Assembly: GCA_945883495.1 (NCBI GenBank)
Contig: CAMCXS010000004.1
Location: 62,001-126,000 of the forward strand
Source of the DNA: Akkermansia muciniphila
GTDB taxonomy: Bacteria; Verrucomicrobiota; Verrucomicrobiia; Verrucomicrobiales; DEV007
Direction: 5' to 3'
DNA: 64,000 nt
Shown here: positions 1-7,473 of the stretch, piece after piece
Position numbering within the stretch: position 1 is the first letter of the stretch
Layout: the number at the start of each line of letters is the position of its first letter
The notes under the pieces: model-generated
Seen by the model: only the letters and a program-made list of their open reading frames with translations
Databases searched by the model: none
Told to the model about the DNA's origin: nothing
Program-made: the position numbers and the translations under genes

Positions 1-232
1 TAGCGGGTTGACGATGCTTGCGGTGCTGACGCAGTTGATCTTTGGCGGACCTTCATTGCACAGTTTTGCGCTGGCGTTGACGGCGGGGATGATCACCGGG
101 ACCTACTCGACGCTGTTCATCGCCGCGCCGGTGGTGCTGTGGTGGGTTCGCAAACGCAAGATCAACCTTCGCAAAGAGATCCTCGACGCCGAGGCGACCA
201 AGATCGCTGGCCCGGCTTCCGCGGGTGCATGA
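1..232 (+). CDS. secF: SecF/SecDF protein-export subunit, C-terminal fragment
   Basis: The 5' part lies outside the window. The visible ~76 residues hold the last two membrane spans of the SecD/SecF family: a hydrophobic stretch, then the loop GMITGTYSTLFIAAP, which matches the conserved GxxxGTYSS(I/L)FIA(S/A)P signature before the final helix, then a basic cytosolic tail (RKRK). SecDF uses the proton-motive force to help SecYEG complete protein export. Whether this is a separate SecF or the end of a SecDF fusion cannot be told. rpsU follows about 80 bp downstream. Confidence 0.85.
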   Translation, partial: SGLTMLAVLTQLIFGGPSLHSFALALTAGMITGTYSTLFIAAPVVLWWVRKRKINLRKEILDAEATKIAGPASAGA

Positions 233-311
233 AGTCTGTTGCTTGACAAGTCTCTCCGTCCGTTTAGTTTGCCAACCCGTTTCTCGTTCAAGTCACTTAT
301 CCCACACTCGA

Positions 312-539
312 ATGCCCGAAGTTTTTGTTAAAAAAGGTGAATCTGTTGATCGCGCCCTGAAGCGTCTCAAGAACAAGCTGGAGACCGAGGGAATTATGGA
401 AGAGGTTCGCCGTCTTCGTGCTTTCGAAACTCCCAATGCCCGTCTCAAGCGCAAAGCTCGCGCCAACGCGAAGCGCGCCCGCTTCAAAATGCGCTTTTCC
501 CTGAACGAGAAGCCGGCTCCGGTCGAAGAAATCGGTTGA
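312..539 (+). CDS. rpsU: 30S ribosomal protein S21
   Basis: A 75-residue basic protein starting MPEVFVKKGESVDRALKRLK, with the S21 hallmarks: an N-terminal VxV(K)xxES(V/I)DxALRRLK segment, then a long basic helix with (K/R)R(K/A)R(A) repeats. It is part of the small ribosomal subunit near the anti-Shine-Dalgarno end of 16S rRNA. The ATG at 312 was chosen because the open frame upstream (from 225) has no family similarity. The C-terminus is slightly extended (EKPAPVEEIG), which is common in the family. Confidence 0.95.
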   Translation: MPEVFVKKGESVDRALKRLKNKLETEGIMEEVRRLRAFETPNARLKRKARANAKRARFKMRFSLNEKPAPVEEIG

Positions 540-635
540 TTCGGTCTTCTCGGTCCGGGATCGGGCCCGGCCGATACGGTTTGTGGAACTTGAGGAGAGA
601 GCTTCTGGATAGTTCGTCCGAAGCTCTTGCCCCTG

Positions 636-770
636 AAAAAGCTAGGCCCCGCCATCTTTCGATGACGGGGCCATGAGCTTACCGCCGCACAACCACTCGC
701 CCGTGCGACGGCGCTAGTTTACCCAGTTACACCACAGACAGGTATCGCGCGCCAACGCGATACCGGATTC
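636..770 (-). ncRNA. candidate structured small RNA ending in an intrinsic terminator
   Basis: Three successive hairpins lie on the minus strand between rpsU and the next gene. (1) 741-749 pairs with 756-764, a perfect 9-bp stem. (2) 703-712 pairs with 681-690, 10 bp including two G-U pairs. (3) 661-672 pairs with 645-656, 12 bp including one G-U pair, followed by five U residues (positions 640 to 636). The wobble pairs are G-U only when read on the minus strand; on the plus strand they would be A-C mismatches, so a minus-strand transcript is favoured. No open frame fits it. The 5' end is a guess and the family was not recognised. Confidence 0.5.
640..672 (-). terminator. intrinsic terminator of the minus-strand RNA
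   Basis: A GC-rich 12-bp stem (661-672 with 645-656) and a 4-nt loop are followed on the minus strand by TAGC and then TTTTT. The orientation is set by the U run and by a G-U pair that would be a mismatch on the plus strand. No minus-strand protein gene lies close enough to own it other than the candidate RNA, as the nearest stop codon is at 905. Confidence 0.65.
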
Positions 771-904
771 GCCAAAATTCACGGACTGGGTTTTTCATCT
801 TTTTTGATCCGGGGCATTTGCGTTCGCTTGCACCCTTCTCTCTATCAGACGGCGAATCGTAGCCAGTCACTCAAAAGAACGCAATTCTGTTTTAAAAACT
901 TCCC

Positions 905-1522
905 TTAGTTTTTTTCAAGGGCGGGTTTTGGGAACCACTTGATAATGTGAAAGTCCGGAGTGGCTTCGGGGAACACGACGCTGGCAAAGTAGCGGCGCGG
1001 GGCCTCGCCGAGAATCATAGTGACGTTGATTCGGAGGGCATGTAGATCGGAGGTTGGGGGGAGAGGAAGCAGAATCCCGGCGCTCCAGCCTGGGGCTGAA
1101 GCTTGGTGGCACCAGGTTTCCACCCAATCTGGAGGGGCAAAACCCGGGACTCGAACCCGTTGATCGGCAAAGGCATGTGCCCACCATGCTCCGTGCGGGC
1201 TGAGGTTCCATTCCGAGTAGCGCGTCGATCCCTCTTCGGCCAAAAACACCTCGGCGACGTCCCGCGTCCAGAGTTCTTCGAGGAACGCCCCGGCGGTCTC
1301 GCCCGGGGCTGGTGGGCTCGGCGGTGTCGCCGCCCGGGCCTCGAACCGGAGCCATCGGCCGTCCGTGGCGAGCCGGAAGGCGGCGCCGATAGAGGACGGG
1401 ATTTCGGCGCCATGCCAGTCGTGAGGAAAGGATTGCCAAGGCAAGCCGTGAATCGAAGAATCCTTGAGTTCCGTAACCAGGTGAAGGATGGGCGGAAAAA
1501 TCGTGCAAGGTGGGTCCTGCAT
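905..1522 (-). CDS. DOMON/CBM9-like domain protein
   Basis: 205 residues from the ATG at 1522, starting MQDPPCTIFPPI. The core has the arrangement of the DOMON-like/CBM9-like fold: a strand with FRLATDGRWLRFEARA, then LWTRDVAEVFLAEEG, then YSEWNLSPHGAWWAHAF, the typical YxExxxSPxGxWxAxxF signature, and finally a strand near LLPLPP. Members bind carbohydrate or haem, but no ligand can be inferred here. No signal peptide is seen. The frame stays open upstream into the neighbouring plus-strand gene, but that extension is antisense and was excluded. The gene is divergent from the epimerase at 1571 with about 48 bp between starts. Confidence 0.7.
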   Translation of the reverse strand: MQDPPCTIFPPILHLVTELKDSSIHGLPWQSFPHDWHGAEIPSSIGAAFRLATDGRWLRFEARAATPPSPPAPGETAGAFLEELWTRDVAEVFLAEEGSTRYSEWNLSPHGAWWAHAFADQRVRVPGFAPPDWVETWCHQASAPGWSAGILLPLPPTSDLHALRINVTMILGEAPRRYFASVVFPEATPDFHIIKWFPKPALEKN

Positions 1523-1570
1523 GACGTCAGTCTTCTCGCGGTTTCCCCTCAGGCCAAGCCGTTTGTCTCT

Positions 1571-2518
1571 ATGCACAAGCCACTCCATTTTTTGCTTCCA
1601 GGCGGAACCGGTCAGGCGGGGATGTTGTTGTCCAGTGCGCTGCGGAGAGAGGGGCATCGGGTCACCATCCTCTCGCGCCAGCCCAAAAATCCGGAGGAGA
1701 TCCCTTGGGACGGGATCCATCCCGGACCATGGACGGAACTTTTGGAAGAGGCGGACGTGGTCATCAATCTGGCCGGACGCAGCGTGAATTGCCGCTATCA
1801 TCCGGCCCAGCGCCGGGAGATTCTCGAATCCCGTGTCCTGTCCACCCGGGTGCTTGGCGAGGCCATCGCCGCCGCGCGCCGACCTCCGGCCCTCTGGTTG
1901 CAGTCGAGCACGGCGACGATTTATGCGCACACTCTCGGCCCGGCTCATGGCGAAGACGGGATGCTCGGAGGAGAGGAGCCCGGCGTCCCCGAGACGTGGA
2001 AGTTCAGCGTGGAAGTGGCCAAAGCCTGGGAGGCGGCGGCGGTGGAACGCCAACGGCCCGACACGAGGCTGGTGCTGATGCGCACCTCCTTCATTCTGAG
2101 CCCTCACCGCGGCGGCGCTCTTGATGTGCTGCTCGGCTTGGCACGCAAAGGATTGGGCGGAACCCAAGGGAGCGGCCGCCAATTCGTTTCCTGGATTCAT
2201 GAGACCGACTTCGTTCGTGCCATCCAGTGGATCGTCAGCAAATCGGAAATCTCCGGGCCGGTGAATTTGGCATCGCCCTACCCGTTGCCGAACCGTGAAT
2301 TCATGAAGGACATCAGGAAGGCGGCCCGCCACCCGTTCGGAGTCCCCGCACCCCGGTGGATGTTGGAGCTCGGCGCGTTCGCGATGGGCACGGAAACGGA
2401 GCTGATCCTCAAAAGCCGCCGCGTGGTTCCATCCAAACTGCTGAAATCCGGATTCCTTTTCCGTTACCCGCATCTCCCGCAAGCGTTGGCGGAGTTGGCG
2501 AGCAGGACTAAATGCTAA
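1571..2518 (+). CDS. TIGR01777-family NAD-dependent epimerase/dehydratase (YfcH-like)
   Basis: 315 residues starting MHKPLHFLLPGGTGQAG. The GGTGQAG glycine-rich loop at residues ~11-17 is the Rossmann nucleotide-binding motif. VVINLAGRSV (about residue 63), the WLQSSTATIYAH segment and the C-terminal region ending with repeated leucines match YfcH-type extended SDR proteins rather than classic GalE enzymes. The exact substrate of this family is not established. The ATG at 1571 sits directly before the Rossmann strand; the frame upstream is antisense to the divergent gene. The 3' end overlaps the convergent ArsR gene by 11 bp. Confidence 0.85.
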   Translation: MHKPLHFLLPGGTGQAGMLLSSALRREGHRVTILSRQPKNPEEIPWDGIHPGPWTELLEEADVVINLAGRSVNCRYHPAQRREILESRVLSTRVLGEAIAAARRPPALWLQSSTATIYAHTLGPAHGEDGMLGGEEPGVPETWKFSVEVAKAWEAAAVERQRPDTRLVLMRTSFILSPHRGGALDVLLGLARKGLGGTQGSGRQFVSWIHETDFVRAIQWIVSKSEISGPVNLASPYPLPNREFMKDIRKAARHPFGVPAPRWMLELGAFAMGTETELILKSRRVVPSKLLKSGFLFRYPHLPQALAELASRTKC

Positions 2519-2858
2519 ACGTCTCCACTTCCGCCAACGCCCGTTTGTTGAGGCGGTCGCAGACGAGGTTGCAGAGGTCGATTACGAGCGGATCGGAGAT
2601 GGAGTAGAAGGCGCTGGTGCCTCGTTGTTCGCGGGCGAGGAAGCCGGCGTCGCGGAGGATGCCGAGCTGTTTGGAGACGTTGGCCTGAGAGAGGCCGATG
2701 CCATCGACGATCTCGTTGACGGTTTTGGGACCGCTTTTGAGCTCCTGGAGAATCGCGAGCCGGGTGGGCTCGGACAGGGCGCGGAAACTGGCGGCGATTT
2801 TTTCAAAAGCGGCACGGCTCTGTTTGGCCTTTTCCATTTCGGATTCAAGTATGCTCAT
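2508..2858 (-). CDS. ArsR/SmtB-family repressor, likely sulfide/persulfide-responsive
   Basis: A 116-residue winged-helix protein: FRALSEPTRLAILQEL (helix 2), then GLSQANVSKQLGILRDAGFLARE (recognition helix), then a wing with RGTSAFYSI and a C-terminal dimerisation helix. No CxC or HxH metal site of ArsR/SmtB is present. Two cysteines, DLCNLVCD, sit in the last helix; the N-terminal cysteine used by BigR/SqrR thiol sensors is replaced by Gln in AILQEL. It is divergent from a rhodanese-persulfide dioxygenase-TauE operon, and repression of that operon through the 2920-2937 palindrome is inferred. An in-frame upstream ATG at 2906 would add 16 residues; 2858 was preferred because it gives the usual family length. 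Confidence 0.85.
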   Translation of the reverse strand: MSILESEMEKAKQSRAAFEKIAASFRALSEPTRLAILQELKSGPKTVNEIVDGIGLSQANVSKQLGILRDAGFLAREQRGTSAFYSISDPLVIDLCNLVCDRLNKRALAEVETFSI

Positions 2859-2913
2859 CAAGCGATAAATACGCAACTGTTCGCTGCAAATGCCTTCATG
2901 GAACATAAAATCG

Positions 2914-2941
2914 TTGACGTATCGCTGTATGGCGATATAAG
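2914..2941 (+). promoter_or_regulatory. promoter of the sulfide-detoxification operon with embedded ArsR operator
   Basis: A -35 TTGACG (2914-2919) and a -10 TATAAG (2936-2941) are separated by 16 bp. The spacer contains a perfect inverted repeat, TATCGC-N6-GCGATA (2920-2937), whose right half runs into the -10. A repressor bound there would block RNA polymerase. A related half-palindrome, GCGATA-AA-TACGC, lies at about 2862-2874 next to the arsR start. The rhodanese ATG at 2954 is only 12 nt past the -10, so the transcript would be leaderless or nearly so. Binding by the adjacent ArsR protein is inferred from position. Confidence 0.6.
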
Positions 2942-2953
2942 AACTCTACGCTC

Positions 2954-3478
2954 ATGAAAACCATTGCCCCTCGCGACCTCGACCAGCTCCGCCAATCCGG
3001 AAAATCCCTCCGCATGATCGATGTCCGGACGCCGGTAGAGCATTCGCAAGTCCACATCCCAGGAGTCGAACTGATGCCGTTGGATCAATTGAACCCTGGC
3101 AAGCTCCGGGCCGCCGGATGTGCGGACGATACCCCGCTTTACCTAGTTTGCCGCAGCGGTGGCCGAGCGACGGAGGCCGCGAAGAAGCTGGAGCACAGTG
3201 GGTTCTGCGAGTGCCATGTCGTCGAAGGCGGCACCTTGGCGTGGGCCGAAGCCGGGCTGCCGGTGAATCGCGGCTCCAGCAAGGTCATTTCGTTGGAGCG
3301 CCAAGTCCGGATTGCCGCCGGTTCGCTCGCCCTGGGCGGAGTGTTGTTGGCGCATTTCGTGAATCCGGGATTCATCTGGCTCTCCGGGTTCATTGGAGCG
3401 GGGCTGATTTTTGCCGGAATCACGGACTGGTGTGGCATGGGTTTGCTGTTGGCCCGCATGCCTTGGAATCGAGCCTGA
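2954..3478 (+). CDS. membrane-anchored rhodanese-like protein (rhodanese + DUF2892, YgaP-like)
   Basis: 174 residues. Residues 1-105 form a rhodanese domain: MIDVRTPVEHSQVHIPG, then the active-site loop LVCRSGGRA with the catalytic cysteine at about residue 66, then VVEGGTLAWAEAGLPV. Residues ~118-172 are two hydrophobic segments (GSLALGGVLLAHFV and WLSGFIGAGLIFAGI) with the DUF2892 motif GMGLLLARMPWNRA. The arrangement is that of E. coli YgaP. It should transfer sulfane sulfur at the inner membrane. It is first in an operon with the persulfide dioxygenase (15 bp downstream) and the TauE/SafE exporter. Confidence 0.9.
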   Translation: MKTIAPRDLDQLRQSGKSLRMIDVRTPVEHSQVHIPGVELMPLDQLNPGKLRAAGCADDTPLYLVCRSGGRATEAAKKLEHSGFCECHVVEGGTLAWAEAGLPVNRGSSKVISLERQVRIAAGSLALGGVLLAHFVNPGFIWLSGFIGAGLIFAGITDWCGMGLLLARMPWNRA

Positions 3479-3493
3479 ACCCACGAAACGGAT

Positions 3494-4906
3494 ATGTTGT
3501 TACGTCAAATTTTCGATCCTGCGCTCGCGCAATACGCTTACGTCATCGGTTGCCAACGATCGGGGGAGGCCATCGTCATCGACCCGGAACGGGACATCGA
3601 TCGCTACCGGGAGCTCGCCGCCCAAGAAGGTCTGCGGATCACCGCCGTGGCGGAAACCCACATCCATGCAGATTTCGTAAGCGGCGCCCGGGAGTTCGCG
3701 TCGGCGGATCCGTCGATCAAATTGTATCTCTCGGCGGAAGGCGGGCCGAATTGGCAAAGTGAGTGGGCCGCTAGCTTGCCCGGGCTGCGGCTGGTGCGGG
3801 ATGGCGATGTCTTCACGGTCGGAAACATTCGATTCGAGGTGATCCACACCCCGGGCCACACGCCGGAGCACATCGTCTTTCTCGTGACGGACGTGGGCGG
3901 TGGCGCGGACGAGCCGATGGCGCTGCTCAGCGGTGACTTTCTCTTCGTGGGCGACGTGGGACGGCCGGATCTCCTGGAGCAGGCGGCCGGACTTTCCGGC
4001 ACGCAGGAGCAGGGCGCCCGTCAGCTCTATCACAGTTTGCGGAAGCTGGCCGAAATTCCCGCGTTCGTGCAAATCCTCCCGGCGCACGGGGCGGGAAGCG
4101 CTTGCGGCAAGGCGTTGGGCGCGGTGCCGATCTCCACGTTCGGCTACGAAACGCGTTTCAATCCCGCGTTGAAGTTGGCCTTGGAATCCGGGGAACCGGA
4201 ATTCGTCGATTTCATCCTCAGCGGCCAGCCCGAGCCACCGGACTACTTCGCGGACATGAAGCGGGTCAACAAGATCGGCCCGGCGGTGCTGCACACGGTG
4301 CCGCAACCGCCGCGGATGATGATCGATGAGGTCACGGCCCGGCTTGATGAACCGAAGTTTGTGGTCGTCGATACCCGGGACCGGGTCGCCTTCTTGCAAG
4401 GCCACTTGCGACGCTCATTGTTTGCTCCCGCCGCCAAATTCTCGGACTTCGCCGGAAGCTACCTTGATCCGGAGAATGAGATCGTCCTCGTCGTATCGGA
4501 ATCGAGCGATGCAGACGACTTCGTGCGGCAGTTGGTGCGGATTGGGTTCGACCACATCGCTGGAGTGATCTTGGCGAGTGATTTGGCGTCGTCGAGCCAG
4601 TTGGTTGCTTCCCGGGCGGTGACGTTCGCGGAGGTGCCCCAGCTTGTGAGCAATCACCAGGTGCGTCCGCTCGACGTGCGCAAAGCGACGGAGTTCGCGG
4701 CGGGCCATCTGCGCGGCGCCTTGAATGTGGCGCATACCCGTTTGCGGCCGAGGCTGGCGGAGATTCCGGGTGACGGCACCTTGCTGGTCTCTTGCCAAAG
4801 CGGAATGCGGGCGACGGGGGCGTGTGCGTTTCTGGAACGGGAAGGACGCGAGGTCATTTGCGTGGCCGATACCTTCGGTCATGCGCCACGTGAGCTGCTC
4901 GCCTGA
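3494..4906 (+). CDS. persulfide dioxygenase-like MBL-fold protein fused to two rhodanese domains
   Basis: 470 residues. Residues 1-~255 are a metallo-beta-lactamase-fold domain with the iron-binding motif THIHADFVSG (HxHxD type, ~55-60), HTPGHTPEH (~118) and LLSGDFLFVGDVGR, typical of ETHE1/Blh persulfide dioxygenases that oxidise glutathione persulfide to sulfite. Two rhodanese modules follow: residues ~280-370 (FVVVDTRDRVAFLQGHL) without a catalytic cysteine (LVVSESSDADD), and ~385-470 (RPLDVRKATEFAAGHLRGA) with SCQSGMRA holding the active cysteine. The product sulfite could leave through the adjacent TauE/SafE protein. Start ATG at 3494; 9 bp separate it from the next gene. Confidence 0.88.
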   Translation: MLLRQIFDPALAQYAYVIGCQRSGEAIVIDPERDIDRYRELAAQEGLRITAVAETHIHADFVSGAREFASADPSIKLYLSAEGGPNWQSEWAASLPGLRLVRDGDVFTVGNIRFEVIHTPGHTPEHIVFLVTDVGGGADEPMALLSGDFLFVGDVGRPDLLEQAAGLSGTQEQGARQLYHSLRKLAEIPAFVQILPAHGAGSACGKALGAVPISTFGYETRFNPALKLALESGEPEFVDFILSGQPEPPDYFADMKRVNKIGPAVLHTVPQPPRMMIDEVTARLDEPKFVVVDTRDRVAFLQGHLRRSLFAPAAKFSDFAGSYLDPENEIVLVVSESSDADDFVRQLVRIGFDHIAGVILASDLASSSQLVASRAVTFAEVPQLVSNHQVRPLDVRKATEFAAGHLRGALNVAHTRLRPRLAEIPGDGTLLVSCQSGMRATGACAFLEREGREVICVADTFGHAPRELLA

Positions 4907-4915
4907 GAGTTCTCC

Positions 4916-5701
4916 ATGGAAACCTGCATGCTGGAATGGCCGGGCTTGCTTTCCGGGCTGGTCGTTGGGCTGTCGCTTGGATTGACTGGGGGCGGCGGCT
5001 CGATCTTCGCGGTGCCGCTCTTGATCTATGCGCTCGGAGTGGAGCCTCGGACGGCCATCGGCTTGAGCCTAGCCGCCGTCGGAGTGACGGCGGGGTTTGG
5101 GGCGGTGTTGCGCGCCAAATCAGGGGAGATTGAGTGGCTGCCCGGTTTGGTATTTGCGGTGGGCGGGATGGCGTTTGCTCCGCTGGGAATCCGCATCGGG
5201 CATCACCTGGCTCCGGCGTTGTTGCTCTCCGTGTTTGCCTTGCTCATGACCTACGTGGGTTGGCGGATGTGGCGGGGCAAGGCGGATGGCGATCCGGCCA
5301 CCGGGCCGTGCGTGGTGCGGAACGGCGGGCGGCTCAGCGGGCAATGCTACGTCCGGCTCATCTTGGCTGGAGCGGTGGCCGGACTGCTTTCGGGGTTGTT
5401 CGGGATCGGCGGCGGCTTTGTGATTGTGCCCGCCCTCATCTATGTCACCGGGACCAGCATCCATCGGGCCGTGGCGACCTCGCTGTTGGCGATTTTTCTG
5501 ATCTCCGCTTCCGGCGTGACGGCGCACTTGATCCAGGGGCAGCAATTTCCGATGCCATTGTCCGCCCTTTTCGTTGCGGGAGGATTCCTCGGGATGTTAC
5601 TGGGCGGGGCGATGGGCAAACGTCTGAGCGGTCCCGCGCTGCGCAAAGTCTTTGCCGTGGCGATGTGGGGTATCGGCCTCTACATGCTGGTGCGCCGGTG
5701 A
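4916..5701 (+). CDS. TauE/SafE-family sulfite/anion exporter
   Basis: 261 residues, highly hydrophobic, with seven to eight predicted membrane spans in two repeats. Each repeat begins with the family's glycine-rich motif: SGLVVGLSLGLTGGGGSIFAVPLLIYALG near the N-terminus and GLLSGLFGIGGGFVIVPALIYVTG near residue 155. The family exports sulfite, sulfoacetate and related anions. Its position after a persulfide dioxygenase makes sulfite export the likely role. Last gene of the sulfide operon. Confidence 0.88.
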   Translation: METCMLEWPGLLSGLVVGLSLGLTGGGGSIFAVPLLIYALGVEPRTAIGLSLAAVGVTAGFGAVLRAKSGEIEWLPGLVFAVGGMAFAPLGIRIGHHLAPALLLSVFALLMTYVGWRMWRGKADGDPATGPCVVRNGGRLSGQCYVRLILAGAVAGLLSGLFGIGGGFVIVPALIYVTGTSIHRAVATSLLAIFLISASGVTAHLIQGQQFPMPLSALFVAGGFLGMLLGGAMGKRLSGPALRKVFAVAMWGIGLYMLVRR

Positions 5702-5768
5702 TGAAAACGTCGCATTTCGTCCGCCTTTTGTCGTCGTCATCTCTGATTCCGGTGCTCTGCTTTTTCCC

Positions 5769-7064
5769 GTGAACTCCCTTTCGACCGATGTCTTGGTGTG
5801 TGGCGGCGGGTGCGCTGGGCTGGCGGCAGCTCTCTCCTCCTCGCGGAACGGGGCGAAGACGCTGCTGATTGAGCGGGCGGGATTCTCCGGTGGCATCGTC
5901 ACCACCGTGGGGCTTCCGTATTTCGATGGCCTCATCGATAAACCAACGGGGCGCTTTGTCGTGAAGGGCATCGCTTTGGAGCTGCTCCACCGCCTCGGCA
6001 TCGCCAAGCCCGGCGCAAAGTCGATCGATGATTTGCCGCCGGAGTTGGTGACGAAATACTGGGGCAGCATGTGGATCCCCAGTGTCGAGCACTTCAAGAT
6101 TCTCGCGGATGAGCTGATCCTTGCGCAGCGAGATCATTTGCGAGTGCTCTACCACAGTGTCGCCTGTGGCGTGGAGGTTCAGGACGGGCGGGTCGCTGCC
6201 GTGATGATCGCGAACAAAGATGGGCTCACCCGGGTGGAGGCGCGGCAGGTCATCGATTGCACGGGGGATGGCGATATCGCCCACTGGGCTGGGTGTCCCA
6301 CGGTCTCGACTACGCCCTTGATGCCGCTTACGATGCATTTCCGGATCGGTAACGTGGTGCCGGTGAAGGAGACCAAGGAAGTGGCCAAGAAGGTGCTCAT
6401 CGCGGCGCACCAAGAAGGCCGCTTGGCGAACTTCTACGGGCCCGGCCTGATTTTCGCCTTCGCCAAGGACGAGTGCTACGTCCACGCCACCCGCGTGCCC
6501 GCGGATGCGACGAATGCCGCCGATTTCACCCGCGCGGAAATCCAAGGGCGCCAGGATGCGTGGACCATTTTCAACGAGTGGAAAGCCAAGGTCCCGGGCT
6601 TCGAGAATAGCTATTACATCATGAGCGGGCCCTACATTGGGGTGCGCGATACCCGCCGCATTGTTGGGCTCCACGTGCTCACGCTCCAAGACCTGCAACA
6701 AACCACCCGGCACGATGATGCCGTGGCCACCGGGTGCTGGTTTCTCGATGTTCATCCGCCGGAAGTCTCCGTGGACAAGCCGTTCACTGGCTCCGGCTAT
6801 CAACCCAAACCCTACGACATCTCCTACCGCACGCTGATTCCGCAGACGGTGAGCAATCTCCTCGTCGCTGGCCGTTGCCATAGCGCGAGCAGCGAGGCGA
6901 GCGCTTCAAGCCGCGTGACCGTCACGGCGATGGCACTCGGCGAAGCCGCCGGTTGTGCCGCGGCCCTGGCAATCCGGTCCAAGGACGAAGTCGCCACCCT
7001 CGATGGCGTGAAGGTGCGCGAGGCCTTGTCCAAGCAGAACGCCGGTCCGTTCACCGATGCCTGA
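5769..7064 (+). CDS. FAD-dependent oxidoreductase (FAD_oxidored family)
   Basis: 431 residues from the GTG at 5769. The first strand VLVCGGGCAGLAAALSSSRNG is a dinucleotide-binding GxGxxG-type motif and continues into TLLIERAGFSGG, an acidic strand end followed by the GG doublet of this family. The middle has VIDCTGDGDIAHWAG (ATG/GD motif) and the end has NLLVAGRCHSASSEASASSRV, then MALGEAAGCAAALA, the closing FAD contact. These are hallmarks of PF12831, abundant in Planctomycetes and Verrucomicrobia; substrates are mostly unknown. The frame is open upstream (from 5652) but overlaps the exporter, so the GTG just before the Rossmann strand was chosen. Confidence 0.85.
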   Translation: MNSLSTDVLVCGGGCAGLAAALSSSRNGAKTLLIERAGFSGGIVTTVGLPYFDGLIDKPTGRFVVKGIALELLHRLGIAKPGAKSIDDLPPELVTKYWGSMWIPSVEHFKILADELILAQRDHLRVLYHSVACGVEVQDGRVAAVMIANKDGLTRVEARQVIDCTGDGDIAHWAGCPTVSTTPLMPLTMHFRIGNVVPVKETKEVAKKVLIAAHQEGRLANFYGPGLIFAFAKDECYVHATRVPADATNAADFTRAEIQGRQDAWTIFNEWKAKVPGFENSYYIMSGPYIGVRDTRRIVGLHVLTLQDLQQTTRHDDAVATGCWFLDVHPPEVSVDKPFTGSGYQPKPYDISYRTLIPQTVSNLLVAGRCHSASSEASASSRVTVTAMALGEAAGCAAALAIRSKDEVATLDGVKVREALSKQNAGPFTDA

Positions 7065-7278
7065 CATCAGTATGAACCACGAACCATCCCTTGCGCCTCG
7101 GGCCGTCACTCGACGGGAACTGCTCCTTCGGGCGTGCGCTTGCCCGGTAGTCGCCGCGGGCTTCGTTTCACCCATCCGGGCGGAACCCGCGGAGCCAATC
7201 CAAGTCCAGATTAAGGAGCCGGAGTTCGTTCCCGAGAACGATTATCCGTTCTTCGGCTTCGAGCCTCAGACATCCTGA
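7057..7278 (+). pseudogene. Tat-signal protein, truncated by a repeat element
   Basis: Up to 73 codons (ATG at 7057, overlapping the previous stop, or 7072). The N-terminus has a twin-arginine signal, VTRRELLLRACACPVVAAGFV, ending near RAEPAEP, so the product would be exported folded. Only about 35 residues of mature protein follow before the frame runs into the repeat starting at 7264, and the last codons (PQTS) and the stop come from that repeat. The likely explanation is a larger secreted protein cut by insertion; a genuine short peptide is less likely. Confidence 0.5.
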
Positions 7279-7425
7279 TGCGCCGGGAACCGAGATGAAC
7301 CGGTGATTTCCGTTCCAACCGGATCGGCGATACTGAAGCCCGATGGGCTTCCGAATCCAAGCCCTGGGTTCCGGGGAACCCTGGGACACCATCTTGATCT
7401 GCCGGCGCGGGTCAGGATGTCTGAG
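7265..7425. mobile_element. MITE-like element with 12-bp terminal inverted repeats
   Basis: CTCAGACATCCT (7265-7276) and its exact reverse complement AGGATGTCTGAG (7414-7425) bound a 161-bp non-coding segment. The left ~130 bp recurs at 7837-7970 with about 90% identity. No transposase is present, so mobilisation in trans would be required. The left end terminates the upstream Tat-signal gene. A target-site duplication was not evident by eye. Confidence 0.4.
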
Positions 7426-7473
7426 ACTTTCGCCGGGAAAATCGCGTAATCGTGTTCCACCCGCCGGTTTGGC

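Noticed and set aside
550-574. Terminator after rpsU
   Set aside because: There is a GC-rich hairpin (550-559 with 566-574, one bulge) but no T run follows on the plus strand.
1523-2482. Minus-strand open frame upstream of the DOMON-like gene
   Set aside because: It is antisense to the well-supported epimerase gene, has no family pattern, and the convincing protein starts at 1522.
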